NCBI GenBank assembly: GCA_943370175.1
Contig: CALRPU020000012.1
Location: forward strand, 1 to 64,000
Direction of reading: 5' to 3'
Source: Ideonella_A intermedia_A
GTDB taxonomy: Bacteria > Pseudomonadota > Gammaproteobacteria > Burkholderiales > Burkholderiaceae_C
Length of the DNA stretch: 64,000 bases
Position 1 is the first letter of the stretch. Each line of letters begins with the position of its first letter. The translations under genes and the position numbers were made by a program. Shown here in pieces: positions 53,265 to 64,000 of the stretch. The notes beneath the pieces are model-generated. The model was not told the origin of the DNA. It was given only the letters and a program-made list of their open reading frames with translations, and did no database searches.

Positions 53265-53450
53265 TCAGCGGCCTGCCGCTTGCCTGCTCAGCTCTTGGTC
53301 GAGGTCTATGCCCAGCCGGTCACAGTGCTCGCGCACCAGCACCTCGATGAAGTTGGCAATGGTGCGGTGGTCTCGCGCTGCAGCGACACGCACGAGCTCC
53401 TTCAGTTCCGGGCTCACGCGGAGGTTCAAGGTCTCCGTCTTACGTTCCAT
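53265..53450 (-). CDS. Small ribbon-helix-helix protein, first gene of the island operon
   Basis: A 61-residue basic protein starting MERKTETLNLRVSPELKEL, the usual ribbon of Arc/CopG-type DNA-binding dimers, followed by two helices (VRVAAARDHRTIANFIEVLV). A strong GGAGGTAG ribosome-binding site precedes the ATG. It is immediately upstream of the giant helicase gene (18 bases) and is the probable transcriptional autoregulator of the operon. ATCAAATTGAT, a perfect palindrome at 53510-53520, lies 60 bases before it and could be its operator. There is no toxin gene beside it, so an antitoxin role is less likely. Confidence 0.8.
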   Translation of the reverse strand: MERKTETLNLRVSPELKELVRVAAARDHRTIANFIEVLVREHCDRLGIDLDQELSRQAAGR

Positions 53451-53896
53451 CTCTACCTCCGACTGGCCTCACGGGTCGAATGTAACGCGGATGTGCGCCG
53501 CCAGATTTCATCAAATTGATCGATGGCTAAAGAGGCGCTGGGCCTGCATCGACTTCTGAGTTGCCTAGCTTTTTCTGCCCCGGTCACAACCTTTGATGCT
53601 CGTTCATTGGCGAGATTACGCTGGCCTCTCTGCCTCTGCAAAACAGACAAACCGTCGTGCTGGAGGCCCCGCTATCGCGGACTGGTGCCGTGTGCCGTTG
53701 CCGGGGCACCACCGCATGCTGTGCGAGACCCACCGACCAGCGACGTTAGCACCGGAAGTGTCATCTGCCACGCTTGTTCCTGGAGCGATATGCCATGCGA
53801 ACACAAAGCGCATATGGATCCATGCATCCCTTCGTTCTCATGCCTGGGTGCGCGGCTTAACGTGAAGCACTTCTTCCACAGAGCCCGCCCCCCACC
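53451..53896. other. Right island edge, noncoding
   Basis: 446 bases between the RHH start and ssuD. No open frame here has recognisable protein sequence on either strand. The stretch is lower in GC than ssuD. It contains the presumed operon promoter with a palindrome ATCAAATTGAT (53510-53520) and, on the right, DNA just before ssuD that lacks a clear ribosome-binding site. The absence of ssuA or ssuE here suggests that the island, or an earlier rearrangement, removed the start of the ssu operon (inference). Confidence 0.5.
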
Positions 53897-55066
53897 GTGA
53901 AGATCTTCTGGTTCATCCCCACTCATGGCGACAGCCGCTACCTCGGCACCCGCAAGGGCGCTCGCGCCGCGACCTTCGACTATTTCAAGCAGATCGCGAT
54001 CGCTGCCGACAGCCTGGGCTATGAGGGCGTGCTGCTGCCCACCGGCCGCTCCTGCGAAGACTCCTGGGTGCTCGCGGCGAGCCTGATCGATGCCACCCGC
54101 CGGCTCAAGTTCCTGGTCGCGCTGCGACCGGGCCTGATCCAGCCCTCGCAATCGGCCCGCATGGCCGCCACGCTCGACCGCCTGTCCGGCGGGCGCTTGC
54201 TGGTGAACCTGGTGACCGGCGGTGATGCCGACGAGCTGGCCGGTGACGGCCAGTTCCTGAGCCATGCCGCGCGTTACGAGGAGTCGGCCGAGTTCATCCG
54301 CATCTGGCGCGAGGTGCTGCAGCGCAGCCACACCGCCGAGGCCTTCGACTTCGAGGGCCGGCACCTGCAGGTGAAGGGCGCGAAGCTGCTGTTCCCGCCG
54401 GTCAGCCGGCCCTACCCGCCGGTGTTCTTCGGCGGCTCGTCCGAGGCGGCCCATGCGCTGGCGGCCGAGCAGGTCGATACCTACCTCACCTGGGGCGAGC
54501 CGCCCGAGGCGGTGGCGGCCAAGCTGGCCGACGTGCGGGCCCGCGCCGCGCGCCATGGGCGCACGCTGCAATACGGCATCCGGCTGCACGTGATCGTGCG
54601 CGAGACCGAGGACGAGGCCTGGCGCGCTGCGGCCGAGCTGGTGTCCGAACTCGACGAGGCGACAGTGGCCGCCGCGCAGGCCAAGTTCTCGCAGATGGAC
54701 TCGGTCGGCCAGCGCCGCATGGCCGAGCTGCACCGCGGCCGCTTCAACCGCCTCAACGTGCGCGAAGGGCTGGAGATCTCGCCCAACCTGTGGGCCGGTG
54801 TCGGCCTGGTGCGCGGCGGGGCCGGCACCGCGCTGGTGGGCAGCGCCGAGCAGGTGGCCGAACGCATCCAGGCCTATGCCGAGCTCGGCCTCGACCACTT
54901 CATTCTCAGTGGCTACCCGCACCTGGAAGAGGCGCATCGCTTTGCAGAGCTGGTGTTCCCGTTGCTGCCGCTGAACACCCGTCGCGCGCTGACGCAGGTG
55001 CGGCTGCCCGGGCCGGTGGGCGAAATCGTGGCCAACAGCTTCGTGCCGGCGGCTGCAGCGAGCTGA
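53897..55066 (+). CDS. ssuD: FMNH2-dependent alkanesulfonate monooxygenase
   Basis: Releases sulfite from alkanesulfonates using reduced flavin and oxygen. The 389-residue protein matches SsuD closely: IFWFIPTHGDSRYLGT, GVLLPTGRSCEDSWVLAASL (with the active-site Cys), GGRLLVNLVTGGD, and ISPNLWAGVGLVRGGAGTAL. GTG 53897 is used as the start. No good ribosome-binding site is seen before it, which fits a promoter-proximal disruption. In its usual operon the reductase SsuE and the binding protein SsuA precede it; neither is here. ssuC and ssuB follow. Confidence 0.95.
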   Translation: MKIFWFIPTHGDSRYLGTRKGARAATFDYFKQIAIAADSLGYEGVLLPTGRSCEDSWVLAASLIDATRRLKFLVALRPGLIQPSQSARMAATLDRLSGGRLLVNLVTGGDADELAGDGQFLSHAARYEESAEFIRIWREVLQRSHTAEAFDFEGRHLQVKGAKLLFPPVSRPYPPVFFGGSSEAAHALAAEQVDTYLTWGEPPEAVAAKLADVRARAARHGRTLQYGIRLHVIVRETEDEAWRAAAELVSELDEATVAAAQAKFSQMDSVGQRRMAELHRGRFNRLNVREGLEISPNLWAGVGLVRGGAGTALVGSAEQVAERIQAYAELGLDHFILSGYPHLEEAHRFAELVFPLLPLNTRRALTQVRLPGPVGEIVANSFVPAAAAS

Positions 55067-55157
55067 CCGCCTGCCGCCAGCGTGATCGCGCCTGCCCGGC
55101 CGTCCACGCTGTCCCTTCCACGCTGTCCCTTCTCAGCACCACCTCGCCGGAGCCCCC

Positions 55158-55955
55158 ATGTCCCGCCCTTCCGCCTGGCCGCCCGCCTCGCTGCGCCGCC
55201 TGCTGCCGTGGTCCCTGCCGGTCCTGATCCTCCTGGCCTGGGAGATCGCCTCGTCGGCCGGCTGGCTGTCCAGCCGCATCCTGCCCGAGCCGCTGGCCGT
55301 GGCCACTGCGTTCTGGAAGCTGCTGGCCAACGGCGAACTCGCCCACCACGTGGCCGTCAGCGGGGGCCGGGCGCTCGCGGGGCTCGCCATCGGCGGCGGG
55401 CTCGGGCTGGTGCTGGGCCTGTTGACCGGCACCTTCCGCATCGCCGAAACCTTGCTCGACACCACCTTCCAGATGGTGCGCAACATCCCGGCGCTGGCGC
55501 TGATCCCGCTCGTGATCCTGTGGTTCGGCATCGACGAGACGGCCAAGCTCTTCCTCGTCTCGGTGGGCGTGTTCTTCCCGATCTACTTGAACACCTTCCA
55601 CGGCATTCGTTCGGTCGACAAGGGGCTGATCGAGATGGCGCGCAGCTACGGCCTGTCGGGCTGGGCGCTGTACCGCCACGTGATCCTGCCGGGCGCGCTG
55701 CCCTCGGTGCTGGTGGGCCTGCGCTTCTCGCTCGGGCTGATGTGGGTGCTGCTGATCGTCGCCGAGACGATCTCGGCCCAGGCCGGCATCGGCTACCTGA
55801 CGATGAACGCCCGTGAGTTCCTGCAGACCGACGTGGTGCTGGTGGGCATCCTGCTCTATGCCGCGCTCGGCAAGCTCGCCGATGTGCTGGCCAAGGGCCT
55901 GGAACGCTGGTGGCTGCGCTGGCACCCGGGCTACCAGGCCGCCGCCACCGTTTGA
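55158..55955 (+). CDS. ssuC: Aliphatic sulfonate ABC importer permease
   Basis: A 265-residue inner-membrane permease with about six hydrophobic segments. The ATPase-coupling EAA-like loop is MARSYGLSGWALYRHVILPGALPS (quoted in part: SYGLSGWALYRHVILPGAL). FHGIRSVDKGLIEMA precedes it, as in SsuC. Works with SsuB and a sulfonate-binding protein, which is not encoded in the window. Starts 91 bases after ssuD. Confidence 0.92.
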   Translation: MSRPSAWPPASLRRLLPWSLPVLILLAWEIASSAGWLSSRILPEPLAVATAFWKLLANGELAHHVAVSGGRALAGLAIGGGLGLVLGLLTGTFRIAETLLDTTFQMVRNIPALALIPLVILWFGIDETAKLFLVSVGVFFPIYLNTFHGIRSVDKGLIEMARSYGLSGWALYRHVILPGALPSVLVGLRFSLGLMWVLLIVAETISAQAGIGYLTMNAREFLQTDVVLVGILLYAALGKLADVLAKGLERWWLRWHPGYQAAATV

Positions 55956-55972
55956 CCGAAGAAAGGGCCCCC

Positions 55973-56848
55973 ATGCTTGATCGACCTGCCGCCACGCTGC
56001 GTTATCAGCCCCTGGCCGAACCCTTGTCCGAGCCGCTGCGCCAGTTCCGCCGCCAGCTCGACGAGCCCGTGTGGCAGCCCTCGGCCGCCCCGATCCTCAC
56101 GGGCATCGCGGTGCAGACCCGCGCGCTCGGCAAGGCCTTCGGCGAGCGCCGGGTGCTGCACGACATCGACTTGCAGATCGCGCCCGGCGAGTTCGTGGCC
56201 ATCGTCGGCCGCAGCGGCTGCGGCAAGAGCACGCTGCTGCGCTTGGTCGCTGGGCTCGAGACGCCCAGCGCCGGACAGATCACGCTCGATGGCGACAGCT
56301 TCGCGAAGCACCGCGACGACATCCGCATCATGTTCCAGGACGCCCGGCTGCTGCCGTGGAAGCGGGTGATCGACAACATCGCCCTGGGCCTGCCCGGGCA
56401 CGACGCGCATGAGCGGGCCCGCCAGGCGCTCGCGCAGGTGGGCCTGGCGGACCGCGCGCACGACTGGCCCGCCGTGCTGTCGGGCGGCCAGCGTCAGCGC
56501 GTGGCACTGGCGCGTGCCTTGGTGCACCGGCCGCGCCTGCTGCTGCTCGACGAGCCGCTCGGCGCACTCGACGCGCTGACCCGCATCGAGATGCAGCGCC
56601 TGATCGAGACCCTTTGGAAGACCCACGGCTTCACCGCGGTGCTGGTGACCCACGACGTGTCCGAGGCGGTGGCACTGGCCGACCGGGTGGTGCTGATCGA
56701 GGGTCACGCGGTGGTACTCGACGAGCGCATCCCGCTGGCCCGCCCGCGCTCGCGCGGCCTGGCCGCCTTCGCGGCCCTCGAAGAGCGGGTGCTGCAGCGT
56801 GTGCTCGCCGAATCGTCCCATGGCGCACCGGCGTCCGCCGCGGCCTGA
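55973..56848 (+). CDS. ssuB: Aliphatic sulfonate ABC importer ATPase
   Basis: A 291-residue ATPase. Walker A is GRSGCGKSTLLR (about residue 79), signature LSGGQRQRVALARAL, Walker B LLLLDEPLGALDAL and H-loop VLVTHDVSEAVAL. The N-terminal 45 residues are an unconserved extension seen in SsuB of some proteobacteria. GAAGAAAGGG precedes the ATG. Follows ssuC by 17 bases. Confidence 0.93.
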   Translation: MLDRPAATLRYQPLAEPLSEPLRQFRRQLDEPVWQPSAAPILTGIAVQTRALGKAFGERRVLHDIDLQIAPGEFVAIVGRSGCGKSTLLRLVAGLETPSAGQITLDGDSFAKHRDDIRIMFQDARLLPWKRVIDNIALGLPGHDAHERARQALAQVGLADRAHDWPAVLSGGQRQRVALARALVHRPRLLLLDEPLGALDALTRIEMQRLIETLWKTHGFTAVLVTHDVSEAVALADRVVLIEGHAVVLDERIPLARPRSRGLAAFAALEERVLQRVLAESSHGAPASAAA

Positions 56849-56914
56849 ACCTCCGGTGCCGCGCCGGCCGCGCCTCATCCCTGTCCCGAACTCGATCCCG
56901 CCGACCATCCTCCC

Positions 56915-58222
<1,308 letters not shown>

Positions 58223-58397
58223 CCGCGCGTGCCAGGGGTTGTCCTCAGGCCCGCCTGGCGCGTCATCCAACGGCGTTTGCATAAGGACCAACACAAAGCT
58301 TCGTTCCGCTGCCGGTGTGCGTTGCCTACGCTGGTGGCTGCTGTCCATCGCCATCAACCCCGCGCCCACCCGCCGCACCCTTTGCCTGGAGCTTTCG

Positions 58398-58865
58398 ATG
58401 TCTGCCGTGCTGAATGAGCTGTCCCTGTCCCCTGCGCTGGAGGCTGCCCGCCACGCGGCGCAGGCCGCCGGCCTGCCCTACGCCGGCAGTGTGCCGCCCG
58501 TGCAGGCCTGGGCCCTTGCCCAGGCCGGCCAGGCCACGCTGGTGGACGTGCGTTCCACCGAAGAACGCAAGTTCGTCGGCCACGTGCCCGGCATCGCCCA
58601 CGTGGCCTGGGCCACGGGCACCAGCCTGACGCGCAACCCGCGCTTCGTGCGCGAGCTCGAAGCCAAGGTCGGCAAACACGAGCCGGTGCTGCTGTTGTGC
58701 CGCAGTGGCAAGCGTTCGGCGCTGGCCGCCGAGGCCGCCGCCAAGGCGGGCTTCACCCAGGTGTTCAACGTGCTCGAAGGATTCGAGGGCGAGATCGACG
58801 ACCGTCACCAGCGTGGCAAGGCCGACGGCTGGCGCTTTCGTGGTCTGCCCTGGGTGCAGGACTGA
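58398..58865 (+). CDS. Rhodanese-like sulfurtransferase
   Basis: A 155-residue single-domain rhodanese. The catalytic Cys101 sits in LLLCRSGKRSALAAE, and LVDVRSTEERKFVGHVPG is the CH2A-like block. It transfers sulfane sulfur, usually between thiosulfate, persulfides or a cysteine desulfurase and acceptors. Start at ATG 58398. It lies 24 bases ahead of the serine acetyltransferase and in the same run as the encapsulin and cysteine desulfurase genes, which suggests that it handles sulfur going to or from the compartment. Confidence 0.88.
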   Translation: MSAVLNELSLSPALEAARHAAQAAGLPYAGSVPPVQAWALAQAGQATLVDVRSTEERKFVGHVPGIAHVAWATGTSLTRNPRFVRELEAKVGKHEPVLLLCRSGKRSALAAEAAAKAGFTQVFNVLEGFEGEIDDRHQRGKADGWRFRGLPWVQD

Positions 58866-58889
58866 ATTCACCATTCGTCCAAGACCGCC

Positions 58890-59834
58890 ATGAGCCCGCG
58901 TTCAACCCCCGAGAGCCAGGAGTCCTTCGCGCTCGGCAGCATCGTCGCCGACCTGCGCGCGGTGCGTGCCCGCTGGCGCGAGGCCCAGCAGCGCAGCAAG
59001 GAGGTCGGCGGGCGCGAGCTGCCGTCGCGCGAGGCGCTGGCCGCGATCGTTGACGGCCTGCGCGGCGCGCTGTTCCCGATGCGGCTCGGCCCGCCCGACC
59101 TGCGCCAGGAAAGCGAGGACTGGTACGTCGGCCACACGCTCGACACGGTGCTGGCGGCGCTGCACGCACAGGTGCGGCTGGAGCTGGGGCACCTCGCGCG
59201 CCATGGCGGCTTCGACGGTGACCTGGATGCCCGGGCGATCGAGCTGGTGCGTGAATTCGGCGCGGCCTTGCCCGGCATCCGCGAGCTGCTCGACAGCGAC
59301 GTGCTCGCCGCCTTCCACGGCGACCCCGCCGCACGCAGCGTCGACGAGGTGCTGCTGTGTTACCCCGGCCTGCACGCGATGATCCACCACCGGCTCGCCC
59401 ACCAGCTGTACCGCCTGGGCGTGCCGCTGCTGGCGCGCCTGGTGGCCGAGCTGTCGCATGGTGCCACCGGCATCGACATCCACCCCGGTGCCCGCATCGG
59501 CCCCGGCTTCTTCATCGACCACGGCACCGGGGTCGTGATCGGCGAAACCGCCGAGATCGGCCGCAACGTGCGGCTCTACCAGGGCATCACGCTCGGCGCC
59601 AAGCGCTTCGAGACCGACAGCGAGGGCCACCTGGCAAAGGGCGGTGCGCGGCACCCGATCGTCGAGGACGGTGTGGTGATCTATGCCGGTGCCACCATCC
59701 TCGGGCGGGTCACGATCGGCGCGGGCTCGACGATCGGCGGCAACGTGTGGCTCACGCGCAGCGTGCCGCCCGGCAGCCGCATCGCCCAGGCCCAGACGCG
59801 CGAGGACGGGGTGGGTGATGGCGCCGGCATCTGA
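58890..59834 (+). CDS. epsC: Serine O-acetyltransferase (EpsC/SrpH type)
   Basis: Makes O-acetylserine, the acceptor for cysteine synthesis. The 314-residue protein has a helical N-terminal half and the C-terminal left-handed beta helix with hexapeptide repeats. GIDIHPGARIGPGFFIDHGTG contains the catalytic His and Asp, and VIGETAEIGRNVRLYQGITLG follows (both quoted as short blocks). It is the EpsC-type rather than E. coli CysE-type. In cyanobacteria a SrpH acetyltransferase accompanies the encapsulin SrpI, as here. It precedes the shell gene by 129 bases. Confidence 0.9.
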   Translation: MSPRSTPESQESFALGSIVADLRAVRARWREAQQRSKEVGGRELPSREALAAIVDGLRGALFPMRLGPPDLRQESEDWYVGHTLDTVLAALHAQVRLELGHLARHGGFDGDLDARAIELVREFGAALPGIRELLDSDVLAAFHGDPAARSVDEVLLCYPGLHAMIHHRLAHQLYRLGVPLLARLVAELSHGATGIDIHPGARIGPGFFIDHGTGVVIGETAEIGRNVRLYQGITLGAKRFETDSEGHLAKGGARHPIVEDGVVIYAGATILGRVTIGAGSTIGGNVWLTRSVPPGSRIAQAQTREDGVGDGAGI

Positions 59835-59963
59835 GGTGGCAGACCGCGAGCGGGCCGTGGGCGAGCGCTTCGGCCAGGTGGTGCGCCGTGCCGGCTTCAA
59901 GACACCGTCCACCACGCTTTTTCGAACAAGCAAGAACAGATTTCTCACAGGGGAGTGATCCAC

Positions 59964-60893
59964 ATGGCCGACAGCCAAACCACCCAACTCGCATTGGGCG
60001 ACAACGCCGCGCGTCAACTGGCGAATGCCACCAAGACCGCACCGGTCCTCTCGACCATCAGCCCGCGCTGGCTGACGCACCTGCTGCAATGGCTGCCGGT
60101 CGAGGCGGGCATCTACCGCCTGAACAAGGTGAAGAACCCGCAGGACGTGCAGGTGCTGTGCGCCAAGCGCGACGAGTCCGATCTGCCCAGCACCTTCGTC
60201 GACTACGAAGACCAGCCGCGCGAGTACTTCCTGAACGCGGTGAGCACGGTGCTTGACGTGCACACCCGCGTGTCCGACCTTTACAGCAGCCCGCACGACC
60301 AGATCAAGGAACAGCTGCGCCTGACGATCGAGACGATCAAGGAGAAGCAGGAAAGCGAGCTGATCAACAACCCCGATTACGGGCTGCTCGCGAGCGTGCA
60401 CCCCGACCAGATCGTCTACCCGCTGACCGGTGCCCCCACGCCCGATGACCTGGACGAACTGCTGACCAAGGTCTGGAAGGAGCCGGCCTTCTTCCTGACC
60501 CACCCGCTGGCCATTGCCGCCTTCGGCCGCGAGTGCACCCGCCGTGGCGTGCCGCCACCGACCGTCAGCCTCTTCGGCTCGCAGTTCCTCACCTGGCGCG
60601 GCATCCCGCTGGTGCCCAGCGACAAGGTGCCGGTGACCGATGGCAAGACGAAGATCCTGTTGCTGCGCGTGGGCGAGAAGCGCCAGGGCGTGGTCGGTCT
60701 GTTCCAGCCCGGCCTGCCGGGCGAGCAGAGCCCGGGCCTGTCGGTGCGCTTCATGGGCATCAGCCGCAATGCGATCGCGTCCTATCTGATCTCGTTGTAT
60801 TGCTCGCTCGCGGTGCAGACCGAGGATGCCCTCGCGGTGCTGGAGGACGTGGAAGTCGGCAAGTTCCACGACTACCCCGACACCTACAAGTAA
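59964..60893 (+). CDS. srpI: Family 2A encapsulin shell protein
   Basis: A 309-residue HK97-fold protein that self-assembles into a protein nanocompartment. Family 2A signatures are strong: SDLYSSPHDQIKEQLRLTIE, WKEPAFFLTHPLAIAAFGRE, FLTWRGIPLVPSDK, RVGEKRQGVVGLFQPGLPG and SVRFMGISRNAIASYLISLY. ATG 59964 is preceded by AGGGGAG. A GTG three codons upstream is in frame but spoils the ribosome-binding site spacing. In Family 2A the cargo is a cysteine desulfurase with a disordered N-terminal domain, and that gene starts 9 bases downstream. Characterised relatives store sulfur inside the shell. Confidence 0.95.
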   Translation: MADSQTTQLALGDNAARQLANATKTAPVLSTISPRWLTHLLQWLPVEAGIYRLNKVKNPQDVQVLCAKRDESDLPSTFVDYEDQPREYFLNAVSTVLDVHTRVSDLYSSPHDQIKEQLRLTIETIKEKQESELINNPDYGLLASVHPDQIVYPLTGAPTPDDLDELLTKVWKEPAFFLTHPLAIAAFGRECTRRGVPPPTVSLFGSQFLTWRGIPLVPSDKVPVTDGKTKILLLRVGEKRQGVVGLFQPGLPGEQSPGLSVRFMGISRNAIASYLISLYCSLAVQTEDALAVLEDVEVGKFHDYPDTYK

Positions 60894-60902
60894 GCCGCAC
60901 GC

Positions 60903-62846
<1,944 letters not shown>

Positions 62847-62906
62847 GGGGCTTCATTGCACCGCGCATGAGCTTCGCCGAAAGCCCTCCTTGAAAGGGCT
62901 GACGAA

Positions 62907-62935
62907 CGCCGGCAGCGTGCCGGCGACGTTGTTTT
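62907..62935 (+). terminator. Probable rho-independent terminator after the encapsulin operon
   Basis: CGCCGGCA-GCG-TGCCGGCG forms a perfect eight-base-pair stem with a three-base loop and is followed by ACGTTGTTTT. It lies 61 bases after the cysteine desulfurase stop, in the right orientation. A weaker hairpin (AGCCCT...AGGGCT, about 62882-62900) stands just before it. Confidence 0.7.
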
Positions 62936-63076
62936 CGAATCGTTCAACGGCGATCAAGGTCCTTCGCTGCGTGCGGGGTCTCCGCCTGAACGCGAGTCGA
63001 TGGGTTCCGGCCGTCGCCCAGGAGGCCGGCCGCGAGGCCCGGGTCCGGGTCGCCAGTTGCCTTACCCGCCACGCCA

Positions 63077-63130
63077 GTGTTCCGTCGCGTGGTGGTGATC
63101 GGCAGTGGCTTCGGCGGCGCCGTCGCGGCG
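63077..63130 (+). pseudogene. Fragment of an FAD-dependent oxidoreductase N-terminus
   Basis: Eighteen codons from GTG 63077 encode VFRRVVVIGSGFGGAVAA, a textbook dinucleotide-binding start (GxGxxG) as in GMC-type or cholesterol-oxidase-like flavoproteins. From about 63130 the plus strand is simply the reverse of an acyl-CoA dehydrogenase gene, so the similarity stops dead. This is a truncated remnant left by a rearrangement. Confidence 0.6.
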
Positions 63131-63315
63131 ATGGCTTCCAGGGCATCGCCGGTCGTGCCGCCAGCGCCACCTTCGGACCTGGGCACGCCGATGCAAAACA
63201 GCCGCGCATCGCCCGCTGCCGGCAGCAGGCCAGCGGCGTGCGCAGCCCCGGTGTCGAGCGATTCGGCATGCGCCTGCAGCCATTGATCGAGGCCAAACGG
63301 CGAGGCGTGACTCAT
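63125..63315 (-). pseudogene. Truncated acyl-CoA dehydrogenase-like (sulfur-acquisition type) gene
   Basis: The minus-strand frame from ATG 63315 encodes about 63 residues resembling the N-terminus of DszC/SfnB-type acyl-CoA dehydrogenases (ending LFCIGVPRSEGGAGGTTGDA, LEAIA). A ribosome-binding site GAGGAGC precedes it. Similarity ends at about 63125, where the sequence becomes the reverse of the flavoprotein fragment. The frame stays open to 62944, but with Pro/Thr/Arg-rich noise. In this family the flavoproteins act with sulfonate and sulfone use, which fits the TauD gene upstream. Confidence 0.6.
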
Positions 63316-63326
63316 GGGGTCGCTCC

Positions 63327-63614
63327 TCAGGCCTGCAGCATGCCGTGCTGGCAGGTCTCGGGCTGTGGGTTCACCGGGCGCCCGATCTGCGTGTTGGCGG
63401 CGTTGCAGAGCGAGGCGAGGCTGATGCCCAGTACCACCAAGAGCGCCTGCGCCTCGGTGACGCCGGCCTTCTTCAGCGCCAAGGCGCTGTGGCCCGCCAC
63501 GCAGACGTCGCCGCCGTGCAGGCGGGCGGCGGTGACCTGCACCACCACGCCGATCAGGCTGGGCAGGAAGCCATGGTTGCTTGCTGATGCGCTGCCCGTG
63601 TTGGTGCGGCCGAC
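63327..63614 (-). pseudogene. Carboxymuconolactone-decarboxylase-like fragment
   Basis: A 95-codon frame. Its middle (LHGGDVCVAGHSALALKKAG) resembles the active-site helix of the CMD/AhpD family, but the first Cys of the usual C-x-x-C is replaced by Gly-Asp. The usual N-terminal half is absent. GTG 63614 is a possible start, five bases after the tauD stop. It ends 11 bases before the truncated dehydrogenase ATG. Either a degraded gene or a very short family member. Confidence 0.45.
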
Positions 63615-63619
63615 CCGCC

Positions 63620-64000
63620 TCAGGCGCTTTCGGCTTCGGCCACCGCCGGCGCCACCGCGTGGTAGGTGCTGGTGGTGGTGGCCGTGGCCGTGACGCGGTT
63701 GAAGGTCACCCGGTGGTTGACCCGGCGCTGCGGCCAGTAGTCGGCCAGGGCGTAGTGCTGGGTGCTGCGGTTGTCCCAGATCGCGATGCCGTTCTTCTCC
63801 CATTGGTGCGTGTAGGTGAACTCGGGCTGCACGATCCATTCGCGCAGGAACTCCAGCAGGCCGCGGCTTTCCCGGAAGTGCACGTCGTCGATGTGGCGGG
63901 TGAAGTTCTCGTTGACGAACAGCACCGGCTTGCCGGTTTCCGGGTGGGTCCGCACCACCGGGTGCTGCACCGGCTTGAACTTTTCCAGCGCGGCATGCAG
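63620..64000 (-). CDS. tauD: TauD/TfdA-type Fe(II)/2-oxoglutarate dioxygenase, 5-prime truncated by window edge
   Basis: The C-terminal 126 residues of a taurine/alkylsulfonate-type dioxygenase. HPVVRTHPETGKPVLFVNE is the family block before the iron site. WDNRSTQHYALADYW contains the distal iron His, and RVTF the 2-oxoglutarate-binding Arg region. The upstream half, with the first His-x-Asp, lies beyond base 64000. The enzyme would release sulfite from taurine or a related sulfonate, extending the sulfur theme. It is followed by broken CMD-like and dehydrogenase-like genes in the same direction. Confidence 0.9.
   Translation of the reverse strand: MHAALEKFKPVQHPVVRTHPETGKPVLFVNENFTRHIDDVHFRESRGLLEFLREWIVQPEFTYTHQWEKNGIAIWDNRSTQHYALADYWPQRRVNHRVTFNRVTATATTTSTYHAVAPAVAEAESA

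Noticed and set aside
53523..53900. 125-codon plus-strand frame at the right island edge
   Set aside because: No ribosome-binding site, no similarity and erratic composition; it overlaps the ssuD start in another frame.

Overview
The window is high-GC, densely coded DNA with a mixed metabolic gene content typical of a betaproteobacterium of the order Burkholderiales. Pointers are the metK / two lipid A acyltransferases / dapF / DUF484 / xerC order, an AsnC-type regulator divergent from glmS, and many Liv-type ABC importers. A Comamonadaceae-like genome is my best guess from gene order alone. I see no tRNA, rRNA, CRISPR array or intact insertion sequence.

Bases 1-24600 are chromosomal metabolism with an aromatic-acid theme. 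The end of one Liv-type importer with a MarR regulator is followed by outer-membrane phospholipase A (pldA) and a PilZ-DUF3224 / NYN / PhyH-like operon. Next come vanillate O-demethylase (vanA, vanR, vanB), a complete Liv-type importer (five genes), 4-hydroxybenzoate hydroxylase (pobA) with an IclR regulator, and the last steps of the beta-ketoadipate route (pcaI, pcaJ, pcaF). Vanillate and 4-hydroxybenzoate both feed protocatechuate. The ring-cleavage genes are not in the window.

Bases 24600-36226 are housekeeping: metK with a long leader, lipid A acyltransferases, dapF, DUF484, xerC, rlmI, a chemoreceptor, an Lrp/AsnC regulator and glmS.

Bases 36227-53896 are an accessory island placed directly downstream of glmS. 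It holds one tightly packed minus-strand run of eight genes. In transcription order these are a ribbon-helix-helix protein, a 1777-residue helicase with DUF1998 and a C-terminal nuclease-like domain, an SNF2-family helicase, a 1474-residue Eco57I-like adenine methylase, two HEPN-like proteins (the second broken by an in-frame TGA), a DUF262/DUF1524 GmrSD-like protein and an HNH endonuclease. I read this as an antiphage system related to DISARM and Druantia but with an architecture matching neither. It is the main candidate for a poorly described system.

Bases 53897-64000 are devoted to sulfur. ssuDCB (without ssuA or ssuE) and an O-acetylhomoserine sulfhydrylase are followed by rhodanese, serine acetyltransferase, a Family 2A encapsulin shell protein and its cargo cysteine desulfurase, which carries a long disordered N-terminal loading domain. 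Together these look like a sulfur-scavenging and sulfur-storage nanocompartment cluster. The window ends in a scar of truncated genes and the 3-prime part of a TauD-type dioxygenase.
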